Part shown: piece after piece, positions 45,039 through 54,303 of the stretch
Numbering within the stretch: position 1 is the stretch's first letter
How the letters are laid out: each line of letters opens with the position of its first letter
NCBI RefSeq assembly: GCF_001423945.1
Contig: NZ_LMPU01000001.1
Location: 1,423,088 to 1,487,087 of the forward strand
Direction of reading: 5' to 3'
DNA: 64,000 bases
Origin: Pedobacter sp. Leaf194
GTDB taxonomy: Bacteria; Bacteroidota; Bacteroidia; Sphingobacteriales; Sphingobacteriaceae
The notes under the pieces: generated by a model
Database searches by the model: none
Seen by the model: the letters and a program-made list of their open reading frames with translations, nothing else
Told to the model about the DNA's origin: nothing
Program-made: the position numbers and the translations under genes

Positions 45039-46716
45039 AATCTAACTTTTTGTATCTGATTCGTTTCGGCGCAACATCACCCAAACGTTTCTTACGGTTT
45101 TCTTCATAGTCTGAATAATTTCCTTCGAAGAAATAAACTTCAGAATTACCTTCGAAAGCCAGAATGTGCGTACAAATCCTGTCTAAAAACCACCTGTCGT
45201 GACTGATTACGACAGCACAGCCACCGAAGTTTTCTAAAGCTTCTTCCAAAGCACGTAAGGTATTTACGTCAATATCATTTGTTGGCTCATCCAGTAAAAG
45301 CACATTTGCACCTTTTTTTAACGTAATTGCCAGGTGTACCCGGTTGCGTTCTCCACCAGATAGAATGCCAACTTTTTTCTGCTGGTCGCCACCATTAAAA
45401 TTAAACTTTGAAACATAAGCACGGCCATTTACCGCTTTATTTCCCAGCTGAATATTGTCAAGCCCATCAGTAATATTTTCGTAAACGGTTTTATCAGAAT
45501 CTAAATCGTTGTGCATTTGGTCTACATAACCCAACTCCACCGTTTCGCCAACGCGGAAAGTTCCGTTATCTGCCTCTTCCTGGCCGGTAATTAAACGAAA
45601 TAATGTTGTTTTACCTGCGCCATTGGGGCCAATAATACCAACAATACCCGCTGGTGGCAGTGAAAAGTTAAGGTTATCGAACAATACTTTATCGCCATAG
45701 GCTTTGGTAACATTCGTTGCTTCGATTACTACATTACCCAAACGAGGCCCGGCCGGGATAAATAGCTCTAATTTATCTTCCCTTTCTTTTCCATCTTCAG
45801 AAGCTAACTTGTCATAATTGGCTAAACGTGCTTTTGATTTGGCATGGCGGGCTTTTGGCGCCATACGAACCCATTCCAACTCACGCTCCAAAGTTTTCTG
45901 ACGTTTGCTTTCCGTTTTTTCTTCCTGAGATAAGCGCTTAGCCTTTTGATCTAACCAGCTGCTGTAATTTCCTTTCCATGGAATCCCCTCGCCACGATCT
46001 AACTCTAAAATCCATCCGGCAACATTATCAAGGAAATACCTGTCGTGGGTTACGGCAATTACTGTTCCCTCGTAATTTTGTAAAAACTGCTCTAACCAGT
46101 CAATACTTTCGGCATCAAGGTGGTTGGTTGGCTCATCTAATAATAATACATCCGGATGTTGCAACAATAAACGGCACATCGCAACGCGACGGCGTTCACC
46201 ACCAGAAAGCACACCGATTTTAGTTTCCGGATCAGGGCAACGCAGAGCGTCCATTGCACGTTCCAATTTTGAATCGATTTCCCAGGCGCCTAAAGCATCA
46301 ATTTTATCTTGTAACTCACCCTGGCGAGCCATGAGTTTCTCCATTTTATCGGCATCAGAATAGTTTTCTTCCAATCCGAAAGCTTCATTAACTTCCTCGT
46401 ACTCTTTTAAAATTGCGGTTACTTCTGCCACACCCTCTTCTACAACTTCGCGTACAGTTTTTTCAGGGTCGAGAATTGGTTCTTGCGCCAAATAACCTAC
46501 AGAATAGCCAGGAGAAAATACCACTTCGCCTTGATAGGATTTATCTAAGCCGGCAATAATTTTTAATAAAGATGATTTACCCGAGCCATTTAAACCGATA
46601 ACGCCGATTTTGGCGCCATAAAAAAAAGAAAGGTATATATTTTTTAAAACCTGTTTTTGTGGCGGGTAAATTTTATTTACTCCTGCCATTGAAAAGATTA
46701 TTTTTTCGTCAGACAT
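45037..46716 (-). CDS. ettA: Energy-dependent translational throttle protein EttA
   Basis: The 559-residue ABC-F protein has two ATPase domains with Walker A GLNGSGKSS (near 40) and GPNGAGKT (near 358), LSGGERRRVA and LSGGERNRV signatures, and Walker B LLLDEPTNHLDAES and LLLDEPTNDID. The inter-domain linker is highly charged. The overall length, a short arm insertion and the IFSMAGVNKIYPPQKQVLKNIYLSFFYGAKIGV start match EttA rather than antibiotic-resistance ABC-F proteins. It acts on the ribosomal E site to adjust translation to ATP supply. A good promoter lies upstream. Confidence 0.93.
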   Translation of the reverse strand: MSDEKIIFSMAGVNKIYPPQKQVLKNIYLSFFYGAKIGVIGLNGSGKSSLLKIIAGLDKSYQGEVVFSPGYSVGYLAQEPILDPEKTVREVVEEGVAEVTAILKEYEEVNEAFGLEENYSDADKMEKLMARQGELQDKIDALGAWEIDSKLERAMDALRCPDPETKIGVLSGGERRRVAMCRLLLQHPDVLLLDEPTNHLDAESIDWLEQFLQNYEGTVIAVTHDRYFLDNVAGWILELDRGEGIPWKGNYSSWLDQKAKRLSQEEKTESKRQKTLERELEWVRMAPKARHAKSKARLANYDKLASEDGKEREDKLELFIPAGPRLGNVVIEATNVTKAYGDKVLFDNLNFSLPPAGIVGIIGPNGAGKTTLFRLITGQEEADNGTFRVGETVELGYVDQMHNDLDSDKTVYENITDGLDNIQLGNKAVNGRAYVSKFNFNGGDQQKKVGILSGGERNRVHLAITLKKGANVLLLDEPTNDIDVNTLRALEEALENFGGCAVVISHDRWFLDRICTHILAFEGNSEVYFFEGNYSDYEENRKKRLGDVAPKRIRYKKLD

Positions 46717-47378
46717 AATTTACGTGTAGTTTAGGCTGAAGGCCCTTAATTTTTAAATTGGTTACAAAGATAAAAACAACAGGCCCAATACAAAGTGCTT
46801 TATCATTATCTTTAATTTAATTCAATTTCTGCTCAACGTTTTGATTCAATCCACGTTTATCATATTGCCTGATAGCTATAACTAATCGCTAGTGAATTGG
46901 GCTGTCGAATTACCAGCAGCCTGAAAGGTGATATGTAATTCCATTGGATAATCAATACCCGCAATTCGATGCTGACGTGAAAGTTTCGGATTTTCCATTC
47001 AATTTCAAGGTAACGAACTTAAGAATGATAAAAGCTGTCAGATGTCTTTTATTTTTCTGTCAAAAAATGTAAATTGCATAAGCTGAGAGAAACAAATTGT
47101 CAGTTAAAAAGTCTGTTTAAATCCTTACAATATGCAGACAAACGGCGTGGAACAGGAAAATCCGACTCTTAAAACCCGCTAAAGCATTATTACGTAGATA
47201 TAATTAGGTTTTTAACATTTTTCCATATTATTCGTCAGGTAATTTTTACGTTATCGAATCTGATAGATGGCTGTTTATCCACTGATATGGCGCAATTGTT
47301 GATAAAATAAAGAAAACAGTAAAGTCACTTTTTATAATTTATTTTATAGTTTAGAGGCGAGCTGTTAAGAAAGGTATT
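46717..47378. other. Long gene-free stretch between ettA and clpC
   Basis: 662 bases. The first 80 hold the ettA promoter on the minus strand. The other 580 bases have no open frame of note and no hairpin or tRNA that I can see. Close to clpC, TATAGTTTAG near 47346 is a poor match to a -7 box. The stretch may contain control sites of clpC that I cannot read. Confidence 0.5.
46765..46794 (-). promoter_or_regulatory. Promoter of ettA
   Basis: Minus strand: TTTG (46794-46791) and TATCTTTG (46772-46765), spacer 18 bases, a strong match to the Bacteroidota consensus. The leader to the ATG at 46716 is about 45 bases. Confidence 0.7.
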
Positions 47379-49925
47379 ATGGAAGCAAAATTTTCACCAC
47401 AGGTTAAAGATGTAATCTCTTTTAGTAGGGAGGAAGCGCTCCGCTTAGGGCATGATTATATCGGAACCGAGCATTTATTATTAGGCCTCATCCGCGAAGG
47501 CGATGGTATGGCTATCAAAATTTTACGATCGTTAGGGGTTGATACAGGTAAGTTGCGCCGCTCAATTGAAGATGCTGTTCGCGGTACTTCTAGTGTAACT
47601 GTTAACTTAGGAAATATCCCCTTAACTAAACAGGCAGAAAAAGTTTTAAAAATTACTTACTTAGAAGCTAAAATATTTAAGAGCGACTTAATTGGCACTG
47701 AGCATTTATTGCTTTCAGTTTTGAGAGATGATGATAACATTGCTTCTCAAATCTTATTGCAGTACGGGGTTACTTATGATGTTTTTAAACAAGAGGTAGA
47801 AGTAAATAAAAACGGTTTCAGAGACGATATTTCAAATAGCGCATCAACAGGTGGCGATGATGATTATCGTGAAGAAGAAAGCTTTAGTACACCAAAAAAG
47901 GTTTCGGATATTAAATCTAAAACTCCGGTTCTGGATAATTTCGGTCGTGATTTAACCAAGGCTGCAGAAGAAGGTCGTTTAGACCCAATTGTAGGTCGCG
48001 AAAAGGAAATCGAAAGGGTTTCACAAATCTTATCACGTAGAAAAAAGAACAACCCAATTTTAATTGGTGAGCCAGGTGTTGGTAAATCGGCAATTGCAGA
48101 GGGTTTAGCTTTGCGTATTGTTCAGCGTAAAGTATCTCGCGTACTTTTTGGTAAACGTGTAGTTACTTTAGATTTGGCATCGCTTGTTGCGGGTACGAAA
48201 TATCGTGGCCAGTTTGAAGAGCGTATGAAAGCCGTAATGAACGAGCTGGAAAAATCAACTGATGTTATTTTATTTATTGATGAAATTCATACAATTGTTG
48301 GCGCAGGTGGCGCATCGGGTTCGCTCGATGCTTCGAATATGTTTAAACCAGCTTTGGCAAGGGGTGAAATTCAATGTATTGGTGCAACAACTTTAGATGA
48401 GTATCGCCAGTATATTGAGAAAGATGGCGCTTTAGACCGTCGCTTTCAAAAAGTAATGGTTGAGCCCGCTACACCTGATGAAACTGTTGAGATTTTAACC
48501 AGAATTAAAGATAAGTACGAAGAACACCACGGTGTAACTTATACTGATGAAGCGATTCAGGCTTGCGTTACACTTACTTCGCGTTACATCTCCGACCGCT
48601 TTTTGCCAGATAAAGCCATTGATGCTTTGGATGAGGCAGGTTCGAGAGTTCATTTAACGAATATTCACGTTCCTCAAACGATCATTGATATCGAGGCGAA
48701 AATCGAAGATATTAAGATAGAGAAAAACAAAGTTGTTCGTAGCCAGAAGTACGAAGAAGCTGCAAAACTTCGCGATACAGAGAAAAATTTAATTGAAGAA
48801 TTAGATAAGGCTAAAGCAGAGTGGGAAGCAGAAACCAAGACTAAACGCTACGAAGTATCTGAAGATAATGTAGCAGAAGTTGTTGCCATGATGACTGGTA
48901 TTCCCGTGCAACGTGTTGGGCAGACAGATAGCCAGAAGCTATTGAACATGTACGATAAAGTGGCCGAGAAAATTATCGGTCAGGATGATGCGATTAAGAA
49001 ATTAACCAAAGCGATTCAACGTACAAGAGCTGGATTAAAAGATCCGAAGAAACCAATCGGTTCCTTTATTTTCTTAGGTCCTACCGGGGTTGGTAAAACA
49101 GAATTGGCGAAAGAATTAGCTCGTTTCATGTTTGATAGCGACGATTCGCTTATCCAAATTGATATGAGCGAATACATGGAGAAATTTGCAGTTTCACGGT
49201 TAGTGGGTGCGCCTCCGGGTTATGTTGGTTACGAAGAAGGCGGACAACTGACTGAAAAGGTTAGAAGAAAACCATACGCTGTAATTTTGTTAGATGAGAT
49301 TGAAAAAGCCCATCCTGATGTATTCAATATTTTATTGCAGGTTTTGGATGAAGGTCAGTTAACAGATAGTTTAGGTCGTAAGGTTGATTTTAGAAATACA
49401 ATTATCATAATGACTTCGAACATCGGTGCCCGTCAGCTAAAAGATTTCGGTCAGGGTGTTGGTTTCTCAACTTCGGCAAAAACAAATCAGGCAGATTCTC
49501 ACAGTCGTGGCGTAATCGAAAGCGCATTGAAACGTGCATTTGCACCAGAGTTTTTAAACCGTGTTGATGATGTTGTAGTGTTTAACAGCTTAGGTAAGGA
49601 TGAGATTTTCAGAATTATCGATATCGAACTAAAAGCCTTATTTGGCCGCGTACATACATTAGGTTACGAAATCGTTTTAACCGAAAATGCAAAAGAATAT
49701 ATTGCTGATAAAGGTTTCGATAGTAACTTCGGTGCACGTCCGTTAAAAAGAGCAATTCAAAAATACCTCGAAGACCCAATTGCAGAGGAAATTTTGAAAG
49801 GCGAATTGGCTGAGGGGGATGTTTTGGAAATCGATTACGATAAAACCACAGAATTAATCGCCATAGTTCACAAAAAAGGCGAGAAGAAAAAAGAAGAGCC
49901 AAAAGAAGAAGATTCTTCAAATTAG
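47379..49925 (+). CDS. clpC: ClpC, AAA+ unfoldase of the Clp protease
   Basis: The 848-residue protein has two N-terminal Clp repeats (about 1-145), a first AAA+ domain with Walker A GEPGVGKSA at 230-238, a middle coiled-coil with a UVR-like segment around 445-480 (YEEAAKLRDTEKNL), and a second AAA+ domain with GPTGVGKT near 567. The loop GVGF near 692 is the hook that docks ClpP. It unfolds proteins for degradation in the cytoplasm. ClpP is not encoded in the window. The C-terminal 20 residues are rich in lysine and glutamate. Confidence 0.95.
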   Translation: MEAKFSPQVKDVISFSREEALRLGHDYIGTEHLLLGLIREGDGMAIKILRSLGVDTGKLRRSIEDAVRGTSSVTVNLGNIPLTKQAEKVLKITYLEAKIFKSDLIGTEHLLLSVLRDDDNIASQILLQYGVTYDVFKQEVEVNKNGFRDDISNSASTGGDDDYREEESFSTPKKVSDIKSKTPVLDNFGRDLTKAAEEGRLDPIVGREKEIERVSQILSRRKKNNPILIGEPGVGKSAIAEGLALRIVQRKVSRVLFGKRVVTLDLASLVAGTKYRGQFEERMKAVMNELEKSTDVILFIDEIHTIVGAGGASGSLDASNMFKPALARGEIQCIGATTLDEYRQYIEKDGALDRRFQKVMVEPATPDETVEILTRIKDKYEEHHGVTYTDEAIQACVTLTSRYISDRFLPDKAIDALDEAGSRVHLTNIHVPQTIIDIEAKIEDIKIEKNKVVRSQKYEEAAKLRDTEKNLIEELDKAKAEWEAETKTKRYEVSEDNVAEVVAMMTGIPVQRVGQTDSQKLLNMYDKVAEKIIGQDDAIKKLTKAIQRTRAGLKDPKKPIGSFIFLGPTGVGKTELAKELARFMFDSDDSLIQIDMSEYMEKFAVSRLVGAPPGYVGYEEGGQLTEKVRRKPYAVILLDEIEKAHPDVFNILLQVLDEGQLTDSLGRKVDFRNTIIIMTSNIGARQLKDFGQGVGFSTSAKTNQADSHSRGVIESALKRAFAPEFLNRVDDVVVFNSLGKDEIFRIIDIELKALFGRVHTLGYEIVLTENAKEYIADKGFDSNFGARPLKRAIQKYLEDPIAEEILKGELAEGDVLEIDYDKTTELIAIVHKKGEKKKEEPKEEDSSN

Positions 49926-49938
49926 CAAATAATTTTGA

Positions 49939-49968
49939 GCCCCTCAAGTTTAACTTGAGGGGCTTTTT
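49939..49968 (+). terminator. Terminator of clpC
   Basis: GCCCCTCAAG (49939-49948) pairs perfectly with CTTGAGGGGC (49954-49963) around five bases; TTTTTG follows. Confidence 0.94.
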
Positions 49969-50002
49969 GTTTTTAATCCTCTACTATTAGCGGATAAGGT
50001 TT

Positions 50003-50010
50003 TATATTTG
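50003..50010 (+). promoter_or_regulatory. -7 box of the CAP lipoprotein gene
   Basis: TATATTTG, 40 bases before the ATG at 50051. No suitable -33 TTG is found. Confidence 0.4.
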
Positions 50011-50050
50011 CGCCAAAAGTCTTAAATAAGTCATCGCTCATTATCCCACA

Positions 50051-50560
50051 ATGAACAAATCTTTACTGCTTTGCTTTTGCATCATATTCCTGTTTACAGC
50101 CTGCAAAAAAAATGCTGACACACCAGCCGAAGCGCCTGCAAATTCAGCTACGGCAGTTGTTACCGGTTTAAATGCAGATTTGATGCTTAAATTGGTTAAC
50201 AATAAAAGAAAATCGGGTTGTAATTGCGGTTCTACTTTTATGCCGGCCGTAAATCCGCTAACCTGGAACGATTTATTGGCTTCGGCAGCACTCGCACATA
50301 GTAAAGCAATGAATGTGAATAATTTTTTTAGCCATACCTCTTTAAATGGTGCAAGTGCGGGCGACAGGATTACGGCTGCAGGCTACAAGTGGAACACTTA
50401 TGGTGAAAATATCGCTGCGGGCCAGCCTACAGAACAGGCTGTATTTGACGCCTGGATTGCTAGCGAAGGACACTGTAAGAACATTATGGCTGCAAATTTT
50501 AAAGAAATGGGTGCAGCCAAAGATGGTAAATACTGGACCCAGGATTTCGCAGCCCGGTAG
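50051..50560 (+). CDS. CAP-domain lipoprotein
   Basis: The 169-residue protein has a lipobox (LFTAC, Cys18), an alanine/proline-rich linker, and then a CAP (SCP-like) domain: LNADLMLKLVNNKRKSG, LTWNDLLASAALAHSKAMN, FSHTSLNG with the conserved histidine, YGENIAAGQPTEQAVFDAWIASEGHCKNIM. Bacterial CAP proteins are surface or periplasmic; binding of a small ligand is likely, enzymatic activity unproven. Two cysteines in SGCNCGS may bind each other. It is convergent with the radical SAM gene at 50570. Confidence 0.87.
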   Translation: MNKSLLLCFCIIFLFTACKKNADTPAEAPANSATAVVTGLNADLMLKLVNNKRKSGCNCGSTFMPAVNPLTWNDLLASAALAHSKAMNVNNFFSHTSLNGASAGDRITAAGYKWNTYGENIAAGQPTEQAVFDAWIASEGHCKNIMAANFKEMGAAKDGKYWTQDFAAR

Positions 50561-50569
50561 GTACATTTT

Positions 50570-51637
50570 TCAAAACAAACTCATCTGGTCGCTCGGAACT
50601 TTAAAGAGCGTATGATCTAGCATAATCTCTTGCTGATTTAAGCCATTTAAACGACAGTGTAATTTAAAACTATCGCTAATCATCTGGGCAATATTACCGT
50701 TCCCACGCATTCGTTCGCCGAAACGGCTGTCGTTAACATTTCCACCATGGCAGCTTTGAATCATGTGCCAAACCTTTTCAAACCTGTCTGGAAAATTTTT
50801 CCGTAACCAGTCTTCAAAAATTCCACCAATTGCACCATTTAAGCGGACAATAGTGTAACCCGCTTTAATTGCACCGGCGCTGGCCACCGATTTTAAAATA
50901 GCAGGAATTTCGTGATCACTTAACCCAGGTATTAATGGGGCAACCATCACGCCCATTGGTATACCTGCTGCGCTAAGCTGCTCAACAATTTTTAACCGCT
51001 GTTTTGCCGTCGTAGTTCGCGGCTCCATAACCTGACGAAGGCTTTCGTTAAGGCTATTAATAGAAACGTAAACCATACAAAGATTTTGCCTGGCCATTTC
51101 CTGCAAAATATCCTGGTCGCGAAGAATTAGTGAGTTTTTGGTAATCATACCAATTGGCTGCTTGTATTCCAATGCAATTTCTAATAATTGCCTTGTAAGT
51201 TTAAATTTTCGTTCTGCAGGCTGGTAACAATCCGTGTTTCCTGAAAGCGAAATTGTAGTTGCATCCCAACCTTTACGTTCTAAAAACTTTTTAAAAAGGG
51301 TAGGTGCGTCTTTCTTAACAATTATTTTCCTTTCAAACTCAATGCCTGCGCTGTAACCCCAATATTGATGCGAATTTCGAGCGTAACAATAGGTACAGCC
51401 ATGCTCGCAACCCTGGTATGGATTTAGTGAATAAGCCATGCCAACATCCGGACTGTCTACCTTATTTACTACCGACTTTGAACTTTCGAAAAGAAAAGTA
51501 GTTTTATGGTCTGTTTCCTCCCAATCATCAATCCCTTCATCGTGCTCTTTAACGTAACTATTCTTTAAAAACTTATTATGCGGATTAACCTGGGCGCCTC
51601 TTCCTTTGAAATATTGAAAATCTTGTTCACCATCCAT
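50570..51637 (-). CDS. PA0069-family radical SAM protein
   Basis: The 355-residue protein has the cluster motif C77-x3-C81-x2-C84 in NPYQGCEHGCTYCYAR, followed by SLSGNTDCYQPAERKFKLTRQLLE. This SplB-like arrangement marks the PA0069 family, whose substrate is not known. Further conserved segments are EPRTTTAKQRL and VAPLIPGLSDHEIP. It is a minus-strand gene and starts at ATG 51637, with 64 bases to the next gene upstream. Confidence 0.87.
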   Translation of the reverse strand: MDGEQDFQYFKGRGAQVNPHNKFLKNSYVKEHDEGIDDWEETDHKTTFLFESSKSVVNKVDSPDVGMAYSLNPYQGCEHGCTYCYARNSHQYWGYSAGIEFERKIIVKKDAPTLFKKFLERKGWDATTISLSGNTDCYQPAERKFKLTRQLLEIALEYKQPIGMITKNSLILRDQDILQEMARQNLCMVYVSINSLNESLRQVMEPRTTTAKQRLKIVEQLSAAGIPMGVMVAPLIPGLSDHEIPAILKSVASAGAIKAGYTIVRLNGAIGGIFEDWLRKNFPDRFEKVWHMIQSCHGGNVNDSRFGERMRGNGNIAQMISDSFKLHCRLNGLNQQEIMLDHTLFKVPSDQMSLF

Positions 51638-51701
51638 AGCAATAAAAATGCTAATATTATTAGTATTTTTATTTATGTTTTTGAATTATGTGGAAAATAA
51701 A

Positions 51702-52940
51702 TTATTTTTTCACGATCGGAATATAATCCATTGGCACCATATCGCCAATTTTTTCATAAGCCCAATAACCTTCGAAAAGCATGGAGCGTGCATCATAAAT
51801 GCCGCCGTTTGCGTAAAACCTAACCGGGTCTGGCGTTGTGTGGTTCACAACCGAAATTTCATTTTCGGGTACATCCATTGGCCTAAAAACCCAAAATCCG
51901 GTGTTTGAGTAAGCCAGTGATTCTTTCTCTTTTGTATATTGAATACAGAGCGCATCGGTATAATTTATCCACTTCAGGTTATTATTGTAATCGTGCACCA
52001 GGGTATCCGGATTTACTTCAGCACGACTGAATTTATCTATATACCTTGGCATCTCTTTTTGTTTCGTCCAGAAATCAAGCAAGCCAACATCAATTTTTCC
52101 CGCAACTTTTCTTATCCCAGTTTTTTCAGGCAGGGTTCTAATTTGAGTTAAATTCTGGTTAATTACCTCTTCAGGATAGCGGTTTGGGTTAGGTATTTTA
52201 ATGATTTTGTTTATCAGAAAACCTTCTTCTTTACTTCGACCTTCGTATAACGACCTGAAAAAATGCTGCGATGAGCCGTAATATGCAATTTCCCTAGCAT
52301 CAATATATTTCTTCTTTTTAGCTGCTGATGCTTTTAATTCCTCGAAGAAAGGATGTCCTGAAAAATATATTATCCTCGTGCGGCTGTTATATTCAAAATA
52401 ATCGAGCATATATTTAAGTCTGTACCCCAAAGCCTTATTTTCCACAATTAAGAATTCTGTGGTTTTAACAGTAAGCAGACTTTTTGTAACATCAAAATCA
52501 ACATTTAGAACCTGAGGATTTAGAATTTTACACTGTTTAGAATTTGGGGTTATACCTATAAAATACTCGGTAAACTGCTTGATATATTTGGCACGATTCG
52601 GGTCTGCTTTTATCGTTACCTCGTTAAGTTGAACAGTGTTTTCATTCAGAAGTAAATCTAGTTGGATGGATTTATCTGAAATAATAACACTTTTCGAGAA
52701 GGGTAGGTAGCCAACCATTTGCACCAGCAGATCGTAACTTCCGGGCTTTAGGTTTGGCAGCGAAAAATTTCCATTATTATCTGCGACAGTCGCGATTTTG
52801 TAACCACTTAAATATACACCTGCGCCAGGTAAACCGCCTTGCTTATCTTTCACTTTGCCGCTAATGGAGAAAGTGTTCTGACTGAAAGCAATGAAACCAA
52901 AAAAGATGAAAAACAAAGACAGGATGGCGCTTTTGATCAT
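51702..52940 (-). CDS. Carboxypeptidase-like regulatory-domain protein (copy A)
   Basis: The 412-residue protein has a signal peptide (cleavage after IAFSQ) and an N-terminal CarboxypepD_reg-like beta-sandwich (about 22-95, with FSISGKVKDKQGGLPGAGVYL and ATVADNNGNFSLPNLKPGSYDLLVQMVGY). A C-terminal region of about 300 residues of unknown function carries IVENKALGYRLKYMLDYFEYN and IAYYGSSQHFFRSLYEG. The domain type is common in TonB-linked outer membrane proteins, but no TonB barrel follows, so it is probably a secreted or outer membrane-associated factor. Start ATG 52940 gives a proper signal; the longer TTG start lies in a TACATTCG box. Copy B lies upstream. Confidence 0.75.
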   Translation of the reverse strand: MIKSAILSLFFIFFGFIAFSQNTFSISGKVKDKQGGLPGAGVYLSGYKIATVADNNGNFSLPNLKPGSYDLLVQMVGYLPFSKSVIISDKSIQLDLLLNENTVQLNEVTIKADPNRAKYIKQFTEYFIGITPNSKQCKILNPQVLNVDFDVTKSLLTVKTTEFLIVENKALGYRLKYMLDYFEYNSRTRIIYFSGHPFFEELKASAAKKKKYIDAREIAYYGSSQHFFRSLYEGRSKEEGFLINKIIKIPNPNRYPEEVINQNLTQIRTLPEKTGIRKVAGKIDVGLLDFWTKQKEMPRYIDKFSRAEVNPDTLVHDYNNNLKWINYTDALCIQYTKEKESLAYSNTGFWVFRPMDVPENEISVVNHTTPDPVRFYANGGIYDARSMLFEGYWAYEKIGDMVPMDYIPIVKK

Positions 52941-53022
52941 AAGAGCGAATGTAACCAAATCGGATAATAAATGTAAAACTGACTTGCTATTTTAACAATT
53001 TTAACATTATAATACGATTAAA

Positions 53023-54261
53023 TTATTTCTTCGGCGTGTTTGGAACATAATCTAACGGGACGCTATCTGCAATTTTTTCCCAGCTCCAGTAACCTTGATA
53101 AAGCATAGACCGAGGATTGTAAGTGCCACCATTTTCATAAAAATAAACCGGGGCAACTAAAAGATTGATTAGCGAAACCTGATAATCGGGCATATCCATA
53201 GGGCGGGAAATCGACATTCCAATTTGGTTTGCATAAGTGGGTGCCTCCCTTTCTTTATTGTAAATAACGTAAAGGATGTCTGTAAAATTCATTCCCTTAA
53301 TGCTCTCGTTATATTTTTTAACCAAAGTATCTGGTAAAACTTCCTTCGTACTTAAAAAAGATATTTCTTTGGGTTTATTTTTCTGCTTTAACCAGTAGCT
53401 TAACGAGTCGCTGCCTCCAAGCGTAATGTTTAATTTATTTGATGAGCCCAAAGCCAAACTTCTAAATTGTTTTATCTTTGAAGTGATCACGCTATCTGAT
53501 GGTCGTGTTTTGTCGAGCTGTTTTATCAATTTATTTATAACAAAACCTTCTTTCATTGAGGTTCCTTTATACAAACTGTTAAAAAAATGTTGAGTAGAAC
53601 CGTTGTAGGCAACCTCTCGCTTAGCAGCCCAGCGTTTCATTTGTCCTTTGCCTCCCTTTAAATCCTCATAATAAGGATAGCCCTCATAATAAATAATACG
53701 CGTTTTATTGTCAAACTCAAAATTGTTCAACTGGTATTTAATCCTGTATCCTAAAGCCTTATTTTCGATGATAAGAAACTGATTTGTTTTCACTGTAAGC
53801 TTAGAATCATCGTTGCTGTAATCGATAATTAATACATTTGGATTGATAAGTTTGCACTGCAAGGCATTTGGCGTGGTCCCGATGAAGAAATCGGTAAACA
53901 TTCTGATGTAACCTTCGCGATTGGGATCTGGTTTAACCGTTACTTCATTTAATTGCAACGCATCTTCTTGTAGCGTAAAGTTTGTTGCCAGGCTTTTATC
54001 GCTAATAATTATGTTTTGGTTTAATGCTTTATAGCCAATCAGCTGAACAAGAATATCATAATTGCCAGGTTTCAAATTCAGTTTGAAATTGCCATTGTTG
54101 TCTGCAACCGTAGCGACTTTGTAACCACTAACATATACTCCTGCGCCGGGCAACGATTCGCCTTTTTTGTCCTTAACCACGCCCGATAACGTAAAAGTTT
54201 GCTGTGCAAAAGATAGCCCTGAAAGGCAAAGCAATAAACAAAGAGATAACAATTGTTTCAT
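53023..54261 (-). CDS. Carboxypeptidase-like regulatory-domain protein (copy B)
   Basis: The 412-residue protein has exactly the same length as copy A and the same order: signal peptide ending SFAQ, CarboxypepD_reg domain (FTLSGVVKDKKGESLPGAGVYV, TVADNNGNFKLN), then the same C-terminal pattern (ENKALGYRIKYQLNNFEFD, EVAYNGSTQHFFNSLYKG). The two differ in many positions, so the duplication is not recent. The function of the C-terminal region is unknown. A TATATTTG box ends three bases before ATG 54261. It lies downstream of recN on the same strand. Confidence 0.75.
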   Translation of the reverse strand: MKQLLSLCLLLCLSGLSFAQQTFTLSGVVKDKKGESLPGAGVYVSGYKVATVADNNGNFKLNLKPGNYDILVQLIGYKALNQNIIISDKSLATNFTLQEDALQLNEVTVKPDPNREGYIRMFTDFFIGTTPNALQCKLINPNVLIIDYSNDDSKLTVKTNQFLIIENKALGYRIKYQLNNFEFDNKTRIIYYEGYPYYEDLKGGKGQMKRWAAKREVAYNGSTQHFFNSLYKGTSMKEGFVINKLIKQLDKTRPSDSVITSKIKQFRSLALGSSNKLNITLGGSDSLSYWLKQKNKPKEISFLSTKEVLPDTLVKKYNESIKGMNFTDILYVIYNKEREAPTYANQIGMSISRPMDMPDYQVSLINLLVAPVYFYENGGTYNPRSMLYQGYWSWEKIADSVPLDYVPNTPKK

Positions 54262-54264
54262 ACT

Positions 54265-54272
54265 CAAATATA
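54265..54272 (-). promoter_or_regulatory. -7 box abutting copy B
   Basis: TATATTTG on the minus strand, three bases (AGT) before the ATG. The longer frame begins at a TTG inside the box. No -33 TTG is found. Confidence 0.45.
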
Positions 54273-54303
54273 AACTAAATAATTAGTTTATAATGTAAAA
54301 ACA

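Noticed and set aside
54273..54300. ATAATG/CATTAT hairpin between recN and paralogue B as a terminator
   Set aside because: The stem is short and AT-only and no T run follows in the needed direction.
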